Source: Hoplostethus atlanticus
Taxonomy: Eukaryota > Chordata > Actinopteri > Trachichthyiformes > Trachichthyidae
Assembly (NCBI GenBank): GCA_034670405.1
Contig: JAXDDX010000168.1
Span: 852,016-916,015 of the forward strand
Direction: 5' to 3'
DNA: 64,000 nucleotides
Part shown: positions 60,301 to 63,800 of the stretch, piece after piece
How the letters are laid out: each line of letters starts with the position of its first letter
Numbering within the stretch: the stretch's first letter is position 1
Notes under the pieces: generated by a model
Told to the model about the DNA's origin: nothing
What the model saw: the letters and a program-made list of their open reading frames with translations, nothing else
The model's database searches: none
Position numbers and translations under genes: made by a program

Positions 60301-60928
60301 GCAATTTTTCTACATAAAATTGGATTTCTCTGTCAGCTGGTCCTCTGCTCATGCATGCAATTTTGCTCTGAACATTTCCTCTCCGGTCCCTTCCCTCTTC
60401 AGTATGAATCTGTCTGCCAAATGTTCCTCTTCTTTCTTTGTGAAACAGAGGATAGTAATTCTCAGTGACTGCCCAAATGAAAGTTGCTCAGGAGATTGAA
60501 ATTCCTCACGGAGATCATCCCCCACAGAGCGTCCACTTTGATGCTTCAGGGCCTCAACATTGAGTTAGTCATTGGAGAAAAAAATATCTGACACACCCTG
60601 TGGAGAAATGGTACTTTTGTTTCGGCTTTTTGACTTCTTCAGTTTGCAATTAGCAGTACAACATATTTATATCCACAAAAAGGTCTCCAATATGCAAACT
60701 ATATATATATATATATATATATAGCAAATTGTTTACCTTTTTAGCATTAAAAATTTGTAAAAACCTGGTGAGGGTTCACTTCTCTTGTCTTTTGTTTTTA
60801 CAGGACTCATTGACTACAACTTCCACTGTTTCAAGAAACCCATCCAGGAAGTCTTTGATGTTCGAGGGGAAGGTTCAACAAAAATCGCAAGCTCCTCAGT
60901 CAGAGGAGGTGGAGCAAACAGACTATGA
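9199..60928 (+). CDS. rragd: Ras-related GTP-binding protein D (RagD), seven coding exons
   Basis: RagD pairs with RagA/B on the lysosome and, when amino acids are plentiful, recruits mTORC1. Coding exons are 9199-9346, 21376-21671, 24412-24611, 25058-25172, 30886-31028, 55007-55155 and 60804-60928 (1176 nt, 391 residues if the frame of exon 6 is restored; RagC/D are about 400). All introns are GT-AG and phases agree. Motifs: acidic N-terminus, P-loop GLRRSGKS (69-76), switch II WDFPGQ (116-121), HKVD (179-182), TSIYD (219-223), then the roadblock-like C-terminal domain. [10 protein letters not shown] and an N-terminal GVLGFSDP favour RagD over RagC. Exon 6 carries a -1 and a +1 shift as given, and the last residues differ from mammals. 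Introns 1 and 5 are packed with transposons. Confidence 0.9.
9545..10551. mobile_element. Long-TIR non-autonomous DNA transposon (MITE copy A)
   Basis: Ends TATGGAGGACCCAAACTGAC and its inverted partner at 10530-10551 extend, with small differences, over about 130 bp of AATAAATAAAT-rich arm (ATAATGCATGAATGCACACA is in both). AAGCTG flanks both ends (9539-9544, 10552-10557) as a possible 6-bp target duplication. The core has a (CTAGG)n stretch at 9928-9950. Copy B lies at 52741-53424. It sits in rragd intron 1, 200 bp after exon 1. I cannot assign the superfamily. Confidence 0.65.
10020..10370. mobile_element. GC-rich insert inside MITE copy A
   Basis: Bounded by ATAACGG and CCGTTAT and absent from the corresponding place in copy B. 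Its sequence (CTGGAAGCCTGG, GCTCCGCGGCTG, CGTCAAGACC, GCTAACTCTCC, CTCTGTCTGTCC) is related to the LTR-like block at 6800-7110. It is either a nested insertion or sequence captured by the MITE. Confidence 0.5.
10558..13237. other. rragd intron 1, no gene recognised
   Basis: Ordinary AT-rich intron sequence. The short open frames lack splice sites or family resemblance. I see no clear repeat boundary, apart from a repeat-like patch at about 12900-13130. Confidence 0.5.
13238..13288 (+). repeat. Teleost SINE 3' tail, second copy
   Basis: TGTAAGTCGCTTTGGATAAA plus AGCGTCTGCTAAATGGCTG and TAATGTAATAG; the same repeat as at 1318-1372. It lies in rragd intron 1. Confidence 0.75.
13542..13633. repeat. 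Two-copy direct repeat
   Basis: AGACCTCCACTCTCAGTAC followed by TCTGTGAGCYAATGGGG and TTGAG occurs twice in a row, about 46 bp per unit. This is a local duplication next to a repeat-like region. Confidence 0.7.
13832..14776 (+). other. Possible two-exon small gene of unknown identity
   Basis: An ATG at 13832 opens 20 codons ([20 protein letters not shown]) that run to a strong donor (GTAAGTAACG, 13892). At 14556 a good acceptor (TTTTTGTCTTGTAG) starts a frame of 72 codons ([18 protein letters not shown] ... [18 protein letters not shown]) closing at TGA 14774-14776. The phases of the two parts do not match (0 against 1), so they are not simply joined as read. I do not recognise the product; repeat-derived sequence is a real alternative. 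Confidence 0.25.
14998..15056. repeat. GT/TA/TACA microsatellite
   Basis: GTGTGTGTGTA then (TA)n and six or more TACA units: a compound simple repeat in rragd intron 1. Confidence 0.9.
15055..15262. repeat. AT-rich tandem repeat, about 85-bp unit
   Basis: AGTCTTCATATATTTATAGA begins units that continue through AAAATACAATACTGATATTG and ATATATATCGCAGTATAT. There are two full units, one of them with an internal deletion of about 20 bp, and a partial third. Confidence 0.75.
15262..15352. repeat. GC-rich minisatellite, three partial units
   Basis: GAGGGTGATGAGCCCGGAGGT-like units alternate with GGCGGAGCTCT / GAGTGGAGCTCTGCTC. They are tandem and diverged. Confidence 0.7.
15422..16619. mobile_element. 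1.2 kb palindromic DNA transposon with 8-bp TSD
   Basis: Inverted arms of about 200 bp start CATAGACATATATACGTAGA on the left and end in its inverted match (TATATATGTCTATG) at 16619. The arms share ACGCCGCATTG, TCCAATATGGCGGCGACG-type, ACTTGTATTTGTTTAC and CCTTGAATATAAA segments. An exact 8-bp duplication, CTCAAACC, flanks the element (15414-15421 and 16620-16627). There is no transposase, so it is non-autonomous. The 8-bp TSD with long TIRs would fit hAT- or MULE-like elements; I cannot decide which. Confidence 0.85.
16138..16182 (-). repeat. LINE 3'-end signature
   Basis: CCTTTATTGATCCCCAGAGG GGAAAT is the reverse of the AATTTCCCC...GGGATCAATAAAG motif that ends many 5'-truncated fish LINE copies. 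Plus-strand relatives lie at 57757-57812 and 63755-63795. It sits inside the palindromic element. Confidence 0.5.
16628..17941. other. rragd intron 1, simple repeats only
   Basis: No gene recognised. A compound (GTAT)n-(CA)n microsatellite lies at 17772-17822. I looked here for the missing 3' exons of the SAMD3-like pseudogene on the minus strand and found none. Confidence 0.5.
17942..19697 (-). pseudogene. SAMD3-like gene copy, truncated and frameshifted
   Basis: Three minus-strand exons, 19697-18783, 18480-18324 and 18034-17942, have good splice sites and resemble the family annotated in fish as sterile alpha motif domain-containing protein 3-like. Recognisable blocks are [97 protein letters not shown] and [16 protein letters not shown]. 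Frameshifts fall in the C-run near 19427 (-1), in the A-run near 19035 (+1) and near 18432 (+1). Nothing of the SAM-domain start or of the family's last 100 or so residues is visible. It is antisense inside rragd intron 1, and function is unlikely. Confidence 0.6.
19698..21375. other. Repeat-like DNA before rragd exon 2
   Basis: 19699-19860 (CCCCTACGGCTCGTTTTCGA, CCCTTCGGCTTGGCCCTCAG, AATCTCCCCCTATGAAATGG) looks like the end of a dispersed fish repeat. An open frame at 20093-20320 (76 codons, cysteine-containing) lies beside it and may belong to the same element; I do not recognise it. The rest is plain intron. Confidence 0.35.
21376..21671 (+). CDS. rragd: rragd exon 2: P-loop and switch regions
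   Basis: Residues 50-148. Contains GLRRSGKSS (P-loop), [28 protein letters not shown] (RagD-like) and [18 protein letters not shown] (G3/switch II). It ends in phase 0 at VIDSQ with donor CAG|GTAAGG. Codon use is GC-rich and the exon is open throughout. This is one of the most conserved parts of Rag GTPases. Confidence 0.95.
21672..24411. other. rragd intron 2, no gene recognised
   Basis: AT-rich intron with scattered GCTAGC-rich stretches (21850-22030) and a long C homopolymer (about 20 C, 23926-23943) that is prone to sequencing error. I see no repeat with clear ends. Confidence 0.5.
24412..24611 (+). CDS. rragd: rragd exon 3: G4 motif
   Basis: Residues 149-214 plus two bases. [18 protein letters not shown] and then [13 protein letters not shown] carry the guanine-specificity motif HKVD. 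The end, DAGLERIHL, continues as S215 across the intron. The acceptor is ATGATAG and the donor AAG|GTGGGC. Confidence 0.95.
24790..24960 (-). mobile_element. Truncated Rex1/CR1-like LINE 3' end (copy 3)
   Basis: TTCAAGATTTAAGTTTATTC, then ACACGGGGTGTGCAGTGAAA, then TGTGCAAAGGGCAACA match 36020-36130, the 3' UTR of the nearly complete minus-strand LINE. Only the 3' end is left. It lies in the 446-bp intron 3 of rragd, only 100 bp from exon 4. Confidence 0.75.
25058..25172 (+). CDS. rragd: rragd exon 4: end of GTPase domain
   Basis: Residues 215-253: [18 protein letters not shown] then [24 protein letters not shown] is the G5-equivalent loop. It is almost identical to mammalian RagC/D. Intron 3 before it is only 446 bp yet carries a truncated LINE 3' end. 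Confidence 0.95.
25300..25382 (+). repeat. Degenerate tRNA-SINE
   Basis: GGTTGGCTAAGGTCCTGGGT then GGGTTCAAATCTGG resembles the tRNA-like head of fish SINEs with a B box; the CCCTGGAACCTTTGGCACA that follows is also SINE-like. It is diverged. Confidence 0.4.
25383..26364. other. rragd intron 4, no gene recognised
   Basis: Short open frames only and no credible exon. Nothing with clear repeat structure. Confidence 0.5.
26365..26890 (-). mobile_element. Tc1/mariner-like remnant (526 bp)
   Basis: Terminal inverted repeats CACTATATGGCCAAAAGTCA (26365 on) and its inverse ending at 26890 enclose a minus-strand transposase piece (26775-26533). The piece carries [11 protein letters not shown] (second catalytic Asp region) and [19 protein letters not shown] (third acidic residue). 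The N-terminal DNA-binding and first-Asp parts are deleted, so it cannot move itself. A TA follows the right end; the left flank is not TA. Confidence 0.85.
27120..27990 (-). pseudogene. L1-type LINE ORF2 C-terminal remnant
   Basis: Minus-strand translation in broken frames gives [69 protein letters not shown] and a trailing His/Cys region. This is the C-terminal end typical of fish L1 ORF2. It has many stops and frameshifts. It lies downstream, in the minus sense, of the ORF1 remnant at 28234-29010, so both belong to one internally deleted L1. Confidence 0.6.
28234..29010 (-). pseudogene. L1-type LINE ORF1 remnant
   Basis: A coiled-coil-like stretch ([20 protein letters not shown], then [16 protein letters not shown]) leads into the RRM/CTD-like region: [51 protein letters not shown]. 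These are hallmarks of L1 ORF1 protein (transposase_22 family). A frameshift lies near 28415 and another near 28790. The end PAQRMQWL region (about 28290) corresponds to the usual 'SPEEAMKFL' tail. Confidence 0.65.
29011..30301. other. rragd intron 4, no gene recognised
   Basis: AT-rich intron. I see no exon or repeat boundary. Confidence 0.45.
30302..30812. mobile_element. Possible MITE with imperfect TIRs
   Basis: GTTTACATGCACAGAGTTAT ... AGTAACC on the left is roughly inverted at 30789-30812 (GGGTTACTTGTTGCATGGAAAC). The inside has AACTGGGTTA / TAACCAGGTTA style repeats common in fish MITEs. It ends 73 bp before rragd exon 5. No TSD was established. Confidence 0.4.
30886..31028 (+). CDS. 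rragd: rragd exon 5: start of C-terminal domain
   Basis: Residues 254-300 plus two bases: [36 protein letters not shown], then [12 protein letters not shown]. This begins the roadblock-like domain that contacts RagA/B and Ragulator. IDISCIYG (rather than IDVSCIYG) again favours RagD. The donor GG|GTAAGA opens the 24 kb intron 5. Confidence 0.95.
31029..33825. other. rragd intron 5 (first part), no gene recognised
   Basis: Plain AT-rich intron. A 12-bp inverted repeat (GTCATACATGTT / AACATGTATGAC, 31790-31820) is the only structure noticed. Confidence 0.5.
33826..34560 (-). mobile_element. Older repeat split by a LINE insertion (copy 1)
   Basis: 33826-33901 and 34418-34560 match, in reverse orientation, 48715-48960 of this window: CTTCCCAGAGATCACCTGTC, TTCTGTTGATG, TTTCTGTAGGT, CTTTGTCTGTTCAGCCATGG, AACTACCCAGTTCTTC, AACAAACCGGA. 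The two halves join at TTTCTGTAGGT|G once the LINE fragment is removed. The parent repeat has a short frame starting [11 protein letters not shown] on its sense strand. Its class is unknown. Confidence 0.65.
33903..34416 (-). mobile_element. 5'-truncated Rex1/CR1-like LINE (copy 2)
   Basis: From TTCAAGATTCAAGAACTTTA to CGTTCAGCCGAACG it runs parallel to 36019-36586 of the longer LINE, including the end of ORF2 and the GT repeat. The 5' truncation fits target-primed reverse transcription. It is inserted in the older repeat described at 33826-34560. Confidence 0.85.
34683..35000. mobile_element. Fragment of a dispersed fish DNA transposon
   Basis: GCCCTGACACAGCAAGCCGG, CGGTGTGTCCCACACCGTTG, TGAGAGAGAGCTCTCTGATT and GGCTGTTTAGC follow one another as in a common teleost transposon terminus. 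No transposase was recognised in the following kilobase. Confidence 0.35.
35001..36010. other. rragd intron 5, no gene recognised
   Basis: AT-rich. A minus-strand frame at 35910-35665 ([20 protein letters not shown]) is open for 82 codons but resembles nothing I know. A small inverted repeat (TAAGTTTTAAC / GTTAAAACTTA) is at about 35549-35578. Confidence 0.4.
36011..39375 (-). mobile_element. Rex1/CR1-like non-LTR retrotransposon, nearly complete
   Basis: Minus-strand LINE. The 3' end (36011) carries CAAGATTCAAGATTCAAGAA, a short repeated tail, then a 3' UTR with A-rich and GT repeats; one long ORF2 follows. The 5' end is placed near 39370 by the likely start of ORF2; no ORF1 or clear 5' UTR is seen, so the copy may be truncated. 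Two shorter copies in the same orientation lie at 24790 and 33903. Confidence 0.85.
36270..39356 (-). CDS. Rex1/CR1-like LINE ORF2: endonuclease-reverse transcriptase
   Basis: About 1028 codons from the ATG at 39356 ([15 protein letters not shown]), open to 36270; in-frame upstream ATGs up to 39431 add only sequence outside the element. The N-terminal APE-type endonuclease is complete: [31 protein letters not shown]. Reverse transcriptase follows: [53 protein letters not shown], catalytic FADDTVVVG, then the thumb with YKYLGVNI. An uninterrupted frame suggests recent insertion. The clade is assigned by eye; other Jockey/CR1/L2 relatives are possible. Confidence 0.88.
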   Translation of the reverse strand: MARPCLDAVVVAPRRLCVFLVFVFVFNIFFCSNTSALTSYERSTLLDINFCAKQRFLSTFPIDPAWPAEIVRASHNNNSGDSPTGRRRRKHRGKRSGIRNRLRVQAHRPPLPSILLANVQSLDNKLDDVRARIRFQRDMRDCNVFCLMETWLTPLVPDRAICPTESFSVFRADRTEESGKSKGGGVCFMTNNKWCNPKDIKTLSRSCSSNLEHLTISCRPFYLPREFSSVITTAVYIPPQADTDVALSDLHDVLCRHQNKHPDAAMVVAGDFNRANLKKVMPNFHQHITCATRGERTLDHCYTPFKRGYKAVSLPPFGKSDHAAIFLLPEYKQRIAREAVVTRDVKRWSDQSEAELQDALRDVDWGMFQSSSRDVSEFTEVVTSFIAMLVDTIVPTVKVRSFPNQKPWVDKSIRDALNARTAAYNSGLVSGNMDEHKAASYGLRRAVKEAKRRYRDRVESQMEQRDTRRLWQGLRTITDYQGRPPAIVSADASLAEDLNSFYARFEASNNSASSPANNITVSATGVSSTAGDEHTLSVTEHSVRRALTRVNTRKAAGPDGISGRVLKTCANQLAPVFTTIFNISLAESVVPACFKRSTIVPVPKNASPACLNDYRPVALTSVVMKCFERLIKDYICAFLPCSMDPLQFAYRPNRSTDDAVSQVLHTTLSHLDSRKGGYVRLLFIDYSSAFNTIVPTRLAGKLMELGLNTPLCAWILDFLTARPQVVRVGRHTSNPLTLNTGSPQGCVLSPLLYSLYTHDCVARFSSNTIIKFADDTVVVGLISNNDEKAYLEEVADLSLWCQDNSLLLNVTKTKELIVDFRRTQQQRTYSPLGINGNTVERVSRYKYLGVNITEDLTWSTHTDTLVRKARQRLYHLRQLRKFKVSRRILQSFYSGAVESILTGSITAWFGNSSAQDRKALQRVVRSAERTIGITLPTLQDLYTRRCRTRACRIMKDPHHPNNGLFQLLRSGKRLRSHAAKTERLRRSFFPQAIRTVNSDLTRAPTKTHTLPLLWTHTHTHTHLGNDYT
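39432..40727. other. rragd intron 5, no gene recognised
   Basis: AT-rich intron with no exon or repeat boundary that I can define. Confidence 0.5.
40728..41228. mobile_element. hAT-like MITE (501 bp) with near-perfect 8-bp TSD
   Basis: It starts CAGGGGTCAGCAACTAC and ends GTTTCTGATCCCTG, imperfect inverted ends of the hAT type, and the inner GGGCC blocks are typical. Flanks GCCTACAG (40720-40727) and GCTTACAG (41229-41236) differ at one base and fit an aged 8-bp hAT duplication. There is no transposase. Confidence 0.75.
41229..41950. other. rragd intron 5, no gene recognised
   Basis: No exon recognised. A GC-richer patch at 41490-41600 may be repeat-derived. Confidence 0.45.
42287..42392 (+). 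pseudogene. Harbinger MYB/SANT-like ORF, N-terminal stub
   Basis: Starts [19 protein letters not shown], then [14 protein letters not shown]. It resembles the start of Harbinger MYB-like DNA-binding proteins (KHVLFGxLSSGxT...W..V). It is cut off at the L2 5' end. Confidence 0.6.
42681..43589 (+). CDS. L2 LINE ORF1: coiled coil plus SGNH/GDSL esterase
   Basis: 302 codons from ATG 42681 ([10 protein letters not shown]); an in-frame ATG at 42546 would add 45 residues but lies in 5' UTR-like sequence. Leu-rich [19 protein letters not shown] suggests a short coiled coil. The SGNH domain occupies the C-terminal half: block [10 protein letters not shown], block [11 protein letters not shown], and block [10 protein letters not shown] with the catalytic Asp/His pair. 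Esterase ORF1 proteins of this type are known from fish L2 and CR1 LINEs, where they bind RNA and lipids. It is complete and in frame. Confidence 0.85.
   Translation: MASCSPCPSCVLVLERLSLLERRVRQLEADRPITLDETGTPDSLDTWPSSRLTSASSSPSISEDSVAPSAVGDEFVPVSGRRRARRFQPPLVRPDSPPVPPMANRFTVLASPRGRRGSPAPRTRRLSRTLVIGDSITRNVRLESPAEVFCLPGARATDIEANLRVLANNRFRHKGKKEANGPPSEYSNIIVHVGANDIRMRQSEVTKLNIARTCDLARKMCRHRLIVSGPLPFARGNDESYSRLVSLNLWLAKHCEEKGLVFLDNWPSFWGKPGLLKADGLHPNGVGAALLSSNIDRCLRES
43614..46787 (+). CDS. L2 LINE ORF2: endonuclease-reverse transcriptase
   Basis: 1057 codons. The N-terminal 120 or so residues are low-complexity. The APE endonuclease follows: [47 protein letters not shown]. Reverse transcriptase: [49 protein letters not shown], catalytic [10 protein letters not shown], then [13 protein letters not shown] near the C-terminus, typical of L2/CR1. 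The frame is open throughout and all catalytic residues are visible, so this copy could be active or recently so. Confidence 0.92.
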   Translation: MQVIREPARPRKGVESARLELTAEQTETVPPARHFSPISTEFYQSAFTLSSGSGTSRFENYSTVLPIKTVSFSHRARQISYRPTVNYSNLIEIRPTHTAINIDKNSSSSERLTVGFINIRSLSTKALLINDLITEHNLDMMGLCETWLKPNEFLPLIEASPPNFLSSQVARETKKGGGVALIFNPILSLTPNTNNKFTSFEVLILRPTATNLPSFYLAVLYRPPGPYSLFLEEFSNFISDLVTRADNILIIGDFNIHLNNSTDPLSKAFLDLIDTCGLTQFVNEPTHHGGNTLDLVLTRGIPVSALVVSSYVPALSDHYLIKFEIKLIFPRQKCEDTYISRRINATTASLLSEKLPSFLAPLSGHVGSLDNFANELNASLTNALDSIAPLVTRKHHARKFAPWFTHDTRALKQACRKLERKWRLTKLEVFRLAWNDSLLNYKCALSSAKTAHFSRLISAIKNNPKFLFDTVAKLTRNPSPSDSFLFSPNDFMSFFSQKITLIRDEITSTLSTGGAVSPLKSPLGVPRAECLFSQFDLVSLDSLTKLTLSSKPTTCMLDPLPAKLLKEVFPILGPSILYMINQSLSTGTVPSAFKTAVIKPLLKKTNLDPEVLQNYRPISNLPFLSKLLERTVASQLTDFLSKNNLLDPFQSGFRSLHSTETALTRVVNDLLLAIDSNSTSALLLLDLSAAFDTIDHAILLNRLEHYIGIRGSALSWFRSYLLDRSHHVFYNNMTSECCNMDFGVPQGSVLGPLLFSIYMLPLGGIIRKFGINFHCYADDTQIYIPVKPTDDTQFQKLEACLSEVKYWMSLNFLLLNGSKTEMLIVGPAGHRHLFENSTLNFDSCVISQSPYVKNLGVKFDPTLSFELHIKEITKSAFYHLRNIAKIRPMLTEADAEILVHAFVSSRIDYCNVLFSGLPTGRTKKLQLVQNAAARILTKTRKFDHITPILSSLHWLPIQARCDFKVLLLTYKSLHGMAPSYLSDLIKPYKPPRALRSQDAGYLSIPAVKKKTAGNRAFSYRAPYLWNSLPASIREAGSIEVFKSRLKTHLFSLSFDQP
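46996..47220 (+). repeat. L2 3' UTR tandem repeat, about 74-bp unit
   Basis: GGCAGAGTTGGCGTCTGGTT ... GACGTTGCGTTCTCCTATCT occurs twice nearly exactly, with a third, more diverged unit (GGCAGTGTTGGCGCCTGC). Confidence 0.85.
47700..48170 (-). pseudogene. Harbinger transposase N-terminal part, broken
   Basis: [75 protein letters not shown] and ELAGRSGIS are HARBI1-type. An in-frame TAA (47863-47861) replaces the expected Gln; after it [14 protein letters not shown] and RYIRFPY continue, then a frameshift leads to [18 protein letters not shown]. Sequence beyond, including the DDE core, is missing. Confidence 0.7.
48715..48960 (+). mobile_element. Unclassified repeat (copy 2)
   Basis: The uninterrupted relative of 33826-34560. 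A short frame from 48812 reads [18 protein letters not shown], ends in CLIDR and stops at TGA. It adjoins the right Harbinger end. I do not recognise the family. Confidence 0.5.
48961..52740. other. rragd intron 5 (middle), no gene recognised
   Basis: AT-rich intron with a GT microsatellite at 51106-51125 and GT/GGGGTG-rich sequence at 50740-50775. No exon or repeat with defined ends was found. Confidence 0.5.
52741..53424. mobile_element. Long-TIR MITE, copy B
   Basis: Shares with copy A (9545-10551) the TGGAGGAC / CCCTCCA ends, AATAAATAAA arms, ATAATGCATGAATGCA, GTTGATCGGTCTCA, the GTGTGTAGATC core, and GCTTGGCTAGTGCTTC then CTCAGGCAAAACATA. It lacks the GC-rich insert of copy A. Confidence 0.65.
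53425..54518. other. rragd intron 5, no gene recognised
   Basis: AT-rich intron; nothing supported. Confidence 0.5.
54519..54873 (+). repeat. 53-bp minisatellite, 6.7 units
   Basis: Six successive 53-bp units plus a partial one, each like ATGTTTCTATGGTTACAGTT, CTGYTACAGTGTAGCCATGG, ATGCTAGCTACAT. Unit length is constant, with substitutions only. It ends 133 bp before rragd exon 6. Confidence 0.95.
55007..55155 (+). CDS. rragd: rragd exon 6: C-terminal domain, two opposite frameshifts as given
   Basis: The length (149 nt) is exactly that of the mammalian exon. It opens in frame as LTEDEAAHP; the expected [19 protein letters not shown] then continues in the next frame, so one base is missing at the CCC run 55031-55033. 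The frame then reads through [18 protein letters not shown] to FERK, and an extra A in the AAAA run 55151-55154 restores phase to exon 7. Read literally, the transcript stops early at 55064-55066. The clean splice sites, preserved protein and paired homopolymer indels suggest sequence error rather than gene death. Confidence 0.85.
55156..56215. other. rragd intron 6 (first part), no gene recognised
   Basis: AT-rich. CTTTCACCCAATGCATGCTG then GGATAGACTCCAGCCCC (55298-55334) is a piece of a very common fish repeat (CACCCAATGCATGCTGGGAT), so 55290-55385 is repeat-derived. Confidence 0.5.
56296..57053 (+). pseudogene. hAT transposase remnant (ZBED5/GTF2IRD2-like)
   Basis: The plus frame from 56296 reads [50 protein letters not shown], then a stop (56566-56568) replaces one residue before [17 protein letters not shown] later block, [18 protein letters not shown] (56723-56775), is the hAT C-terminal dimerisation motif. 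The hAT-like end GGCCCTCCAGTG ... TTTGACACAACTG follows at 57021-57053. The first half of the transposase is missing, so it is inactive. Confidence 0.6.
57054..57640. other. rragd intron 6, no gene recognised
   Basis: Nothing supported; an ATT microsatellite begins at about 57645. Confidence 0.5.
57645..57680. repeat. ATT/T-rich simple repeat
   Basis: (ATT)n runs into a T homopolymer. Confidence 0.85.
57730..57812 (+). repeat. Fish LINE 3' end with (CTAC)n tail
   Basis: GGCTGCTGAAACACAGAAAT, TTCCCCCCGGGGATTAATAA, AGTACCTACCTACCTACC: the 3' terminal module of a common teleost LINE, ending in its tetranucleotide tail. Severe 5' truncation. Confidence 0.6.
57815..59040. other. rragd intron 6, low-complexity and possibly low-quality sequence
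   Basis: No gene. Many A, T, C and G homopolymers (58374-58425, 58829-58860) and irregular runs give the look of an unpolished consensus. Confidence 0.4.
59041..59397 (+). mobile_element. L2 3' UTR fragment (second copy)
   Basis: Aligns by eye to 47176-47541 from CCCATGATGACGTGACTGAG to the ATACAAATAAATG tail. Differences are mostly single or dinucleotide losses (CATATATTG to CTATATTG, GACGCTGACT to GACGTGACT, CTCTCTGAGTAG to CTCTCAGTAG), more than one expects from substitution ageing. Confidence 0.8.
59398..60803. other. rragd intron 6 (end), no gene recognised
   Basis: AT-rich. A TA microsatellite lies at 60698-60722, about 80 bp before exon 7. A motif ACTATCACTCAAAATAGTGT at 59786 recurs at 61690-61760. 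Confidence 0.45.
60804..60928 (+). CDS. rragd: rragd exon 7: C-terminus (uncertain end)
   Basis: [20 protein letters not shown] matches the conserved RagC/D ending, after a strong acceptor (TTTTTACAG). After VFDVR it reads [15 protein letters not shown] and stops at TGA 60926-60928. The usual terminal NGTPR-like residues are absent. A single-base change in the GGGG run near 60861 would instead open a longer frame ([17 protein letters not shown] onward, to 61070), so the true C-terminus is uncertain. Confidence 0.75.
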
Positions 60929-63754
60929 CCAATGGTGTGCTTCAGCAACCACACTGAGAGCTGGTGACCTCACATGTCAGTCCACCCAAATGTATCTGAA
61001 CTTTTACCCTGACAAGTCAAGAGATTTTACCGTCCTCCTTCAAAAGGAATTTCATCAAGTGTTTGGTTGATTTTTCCGTGGTCGACTAAATGTTTAGTGA
61101 TGAGAGCATAGTTGTCATCATCCACGTGTCCCTGGTAGATCATTGGGTCTGGTGGTCCCTGCTAACACTTTAGCATGCATATGTTGAGTGATAGTAGGAC
61201 CCCTATCATTTTCTATCGCGTTATCCCAAAAGTTAGAAAATGAGAACTTGTAGGGAGCTCTAAGGCTTGATGGTAAGTAATTTTGTAATTTTAACATTAC
61301 AGCTGATGTTGGTGGCCCAAGTGGCAGCGATTGGTAAATGTTTGAATGTAAATTTTCTTCTTCTTAGTGGTTTGTTGGGGTGGAGGTGGTGAAGAAAATC
61401 TTTTTGTAGTGGCTTTCTTTTTTAAATCCAGCTTTCTTTAACGATAGCCAAGGCGCTAGCTCACTGCTGTTTCGGAGATGCGTGCATTCGGCTCGTAATT
61501 TCGATATCACTTCTGTGCACTTCATTTGACTCGTTTCTTTCCCTAGGAAATGAAGGTGGGGGTGATGAGAAGCTAAATAAAATAAACCGTGGCTACATCA
61601 GCTATAGTAAATTATTTTTTATAGACCACTAACATATTTTTATTGTTAAAAAGTTAGTCTTCTTACTCTGGATAATAGTAGTGTCATATCACTCAACATA
61701 GTGAATGCTACAGAGTTAGCATGGAAGCCTACTATCACTCAACATAGGGGTATGCTAAACTGTTAACATGACCCAACAAGCTACCAGGGAAATATGGATG
61801 ATTTTGGGGTCTATGTAGACCAACGGCAAATCTAACCAAAAAACGTGATGTGTTCCTTTGAAACCCTTTGTTGTTTTAACGTCCTGCTTTTTCCTGACTC
61901 AGAGGCTTGGAGATATGATAAAGTGCCTGACGGAGCTATTTCCAGCTGGAGAGCACCCTAAAAGAAACCTGACTCCCATCATCAAACAGTCTTAATTTAA
62001 ATTTAAAAAACGAACAGGGTTATTGGTCCAGGTACACCCCAAACCCTGGCATCAAGCAACATCGTTGAAGGCACCCATCTGGGTTTTACCACTGCAAAGG
62101 TCCACCATGGTGTACTCATGCAGGCGTCGTCGTGGTATGTTTATACCAGTGTGGTGTGCGCACCTTTGTTTTAGTTCAGTTCAGGTATGCTATACACCTG
62201 TGGATTAGGCATCCAAATATATGGTACCATTTCAAAAAGGGAGCTGGTAAAAGGGTGTCATCATTACGTTGGTGGTACAAAACGATTGCGATGTTTCCAC
62301 ACGACGCAAAGTGAGTTTTACGCAAACTTTTGCAAAACCATTTGGGTGAAATGAAAAGTGATATTGAGGAATTTTGATGAATGAAAAACCCTTTTCCGTT
62401 CAGCTTTTCTAATTTGAAAGCATCAAAATTTGGAAAACTTTCATGCTTATGTTACACAACTGCTCAGGATTCCATTGGAAAACCAAAGGGTAGTGACTCT
62501 GTACCAAACCCTAGCAGGCCAAGTATGGGTATAGCAAGTTACTGGTCACTGCTTCTGTGCATAAGAAAAGGCAAGCCTACATTTAATTTTGAGGAATGAT
62601 TAATGTAGTCTAACGGCTCCAGTGGTAATATGCTTGATTCTAATTTGCTTTGGATATGACTGTGACTTTTGGATGTTGACGTTAAAGGTTTTTCCACTCA
62701 ATTTGTTAATGGCAATGTGCTAAAAAAGTAAAGCGACAGTGATATTGATGGGCTCTCACAAGTGGGAAAAAATCACCGATGAAATGAGTTTCCAGTGTTG
62801 TTGCAGCCATTTGAATATAAAGTGCTGTATCTCGACAGATACAGTTTGTGATCTGCAATACACGCTGTCAATCGAAAGTGTGTTTTGATTGGCTGAGAGT
62901 TATTAAAAGGCTAGAGTGTGTCCTGAACAGGAAATGTAAATCTTAAAATGCAGTTACCATATGTGCAGTTACCTGGTGGTATTATAATCATCATGCCGAC
63001 AGTTTTTTCCCCAACTCTTTTACAAAAAACCGTTTAGTTTCATGTGAGCAGCACCAGTGATGTGTGCCCAATGATATTTGAACATTTGTCTGGTCTGCTG
63101 TATCGACAAAGAAGACATTTCAAACTAGTATTTTTTTGACAATTTCTAAGTGAGCTTTTTATTTATTTATGTTCAAATTTAAAAAGGTGTTGACATTACG
63201 CTGTCTTGTTTTTTAAGCAGACCAGCACACAGAAGGCCTCTTTCAGAATAAAATCCCATTTTAAACCCTTAATGCTGTTTTCACATCTTCATTTATACAT
63301 TTCTGTACGTGTGTCTGGGTGTTGAAATGTGTTTTACTATTACAACGGCTTTGATGAATATCAAATTGAAATTTGGGCCCCTGAATGCAATCTTGAGGGC
63401 TGTTATTTCTGAATAAAAGGCCAATCTAAAGCATGTCGCGCCCGTCAAGAAGCCTGCTCCATTGAGTTTTTAATCAAATTAAAATTTGTAGCAAAAAAAA
63501 AAAACACGACTCCACGGTTAGCGCCGGACTAAACGGAATAAAATCATTTTAAATCAGCGTTTCATGTGAATCATTTCTTTGCTGAGGGGAGCCGTGTAAT
63601 AAAACGGGATGATGTAAATAGCAAAATAAGAATCAAGAATCACCAATATTGCAATATTGATAAGCTTGGTGTTCTTTAACCCTTTACCTAACCCCTATCA
63701 TTTAAACATCCCGCTATTTTTCTCTGCTGCATCTTGTTACTATTGCTGCTGCAA
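60929..63754. other. rragd 3' flank, no confident gene
   Basis: Probably starts with the 3' UTR. Dispersed copies of ACTATCACTCAACATAG lie at 61172-61200 (inverted), 61685-61705 and 61730-61752. A 30-codon frame 61903-61995 follows a good acceptor, but I cannot tie it to a gene. Confidence 0.4.
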
Positions 63755-63800
63755 AAACCCCCCAAATTTTCCCCCCAAGGGATCATTAAAGTTTCAATCT
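63722..63800 (+). repeat. Fish LINE 3' end, degraded
   Basis: CTGCTGCATCTTGTTACTAT, GCTGCTGCAAAAACCCCCCA, AATTTTCCCCCCAAGGGATC, ATTAAAGTTTCAATC: the same module as 57730-57812 with inflated C-runs. Confidence 0.55.

Noticed and set aside
62023..62314. Short overlapping plus frames downstream of rragd
   Set aside because: No splice sites, no recognisable protein, and sequence quality looks doubtful.
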